The notes under the pieces were generated by a model that made no database searches, was not told the DNA's origin, and saw nothing but the letters and a program-made list of their open reading frames with translations. This document shows, in pieces, positions 18,009 through 18,452 of a stretch of DNA of 18,452 nucleotides. This DNA is from Antrodiella citrinella (taxonomy: Eukaryota > Basidiomycota > Agaricomycetes > Polyporales > Steccherinaceae), in NCBI GenBank assembly GCA_004802725.1, contig SGPM01000444.1, forward strand, positions 1 to 18,452, written 5' to 3'. A program made the translations under genes and the position numbers. Position 1 is the first letter of the stretch. The number at the start of each line of letters is the position of its first letter.

Positions 18009-18312
18009 TAAGTTCTTGTTCACCATTAGCAGTACTCAGTATCATCTGCATCTGGGCTGGATTCTGGGGGGGATACATTCCCTGGGGCATTCCTTGGATC
18101 AGGTGAGTTTGTCCGACCCCCATGTTGTACATGTTTGGCGCTGATCCATAGTGAGGCATCATCCCTGCATACTGGGCATTAGCCAAGGCAGGCTGTCCTC
18201 CAGTGTTGTACGTATATTCGGACCCATACTGGCTCCGCATTCCCGACGGTGTGGTCCTCCCGCCAGCCTGGGTTTGAGAGTGCTGACCAGCGTTTTCCGC
18301 TGGCGGTGCCAT
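18009..18312 (-). CDS. Gln/Met/Pro-rich protein, minus strand, 3' end unresolved
   Basis: From an ATG at 18312 (MAPPAENAGQHSQTQAGG) a minus-strand frame has the low-complexity composition of a disordered fungal regulatory protein, with segments such as NAQYAGMMPHYGSAP and GMPQGMYPPQNPAQMQM. The frame stays open to 17698, giving 204 residues, but below about 18009 it runs antisense to exon 4 of the plus-strand gene and loses the Gln/Met bias. Coding is therefore credible only for the first ~100 codons, and an intron or end near 18030-18009 is likely. Upstream of the ATG the minus strand is CT-rich, like a fungal promoter. Product and length are unknown. Confidence 0.4.
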
Positions 18313-18452
18313 TTCCGCGACACGAAGGGAAGCTCGTGGGTCGGCCGTGTACAAAGACCAAACGCGATACGAGGAGCACGAGATGCAACACGAGGACAAG
18401 AACCCGAAGCAACGCGAGGAGCAGGGAGCGGGGATGAGGTCGGGGACACGAG

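Noticed and set aside
18179..18449. Minus-strand frames with a signal-peptide-like start (LVLVLHLVLLV) near the right edge
   Set aside because: The hydrophobic run comes from a CT-rich promoter-like tract. The frames overlap the better-supported Gln/Met-rich frame.

Overview
The window looks like nuclear DNA of a filamentous fungus, most probably a mushroom-forming basidiomycete (Agaricomycetes). The genes are packed closely. I could assemble nine spliced protein-coding genes containing about 30 introns. All introns are short (49-97 nt, most 51-65 nt) and nearly all are GT-AG. Promoters are short and several carry a TATA box. There is no operon structure. The species assignment is inference from gene style and from the families present, not from a marker gene.

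Layout from left to right: a RhoGAP-like gene on the minus strand (17-2054); an intron-containing tRNA-Ala(AGC) on the minus strand (2830-2921); a C-terminal fragment of an NAD(P)-binding Rossmann-type protein on the minus strand (3085-3519); about 2.3 kb with no convincing intact gene but with isolated exon-like pieces (3520-5846); a C2H2 zinc-finger gene with a Ser-Pro repeat N-terminus (5847-7009, plus); a MIX23/Cid2 family gene (7427-8216, plus); a secreted GILT-like thiol reductase (8511-9363, plus); a small unexplained stretch; mitochondrial ribosomal protein uL22m (10045-11003, plus); ribophorin I/OST1 (11216-12968, plus); a small secreted protein of unknown function (13141-13841, minus); a divergent promoter; a REV1-like BRCT-only protein (14416-15393, plus); a 5'-truncated Pif1-like helicase relic with ambiguous bases at its 5' edge (15909-16832, minus); a four-exon gene of unknown function (17205-18006, plus); and the start of a Gln/Met/Pro-rich reading frame on the minus strand (from 18312) that overlaps the preceding gene in antisense.

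Most of the recognisable genes are housekeeping: protein N-glycosylation (OST1), mitochondrial translation (uL22m), mitochondrial intermembrane space (MIX23), translesion/DNA repair (BRCT) and Rho signalling (RhoGAP-like). They share no pathway. I found no biosynthetic cluster, CRISPR array or defence system. The points most worth a second look are the lysine in place of the arginine finger and the large charged insertion in the RhoGAP-like protein; a probable frame problem at that gene's 3' end; a GC-AG intron in the uL22m gene; the helicase relic with ambiguous bases; the REV1-like protein that has only a BRCT domain; and the antisense overlap at the right edge.
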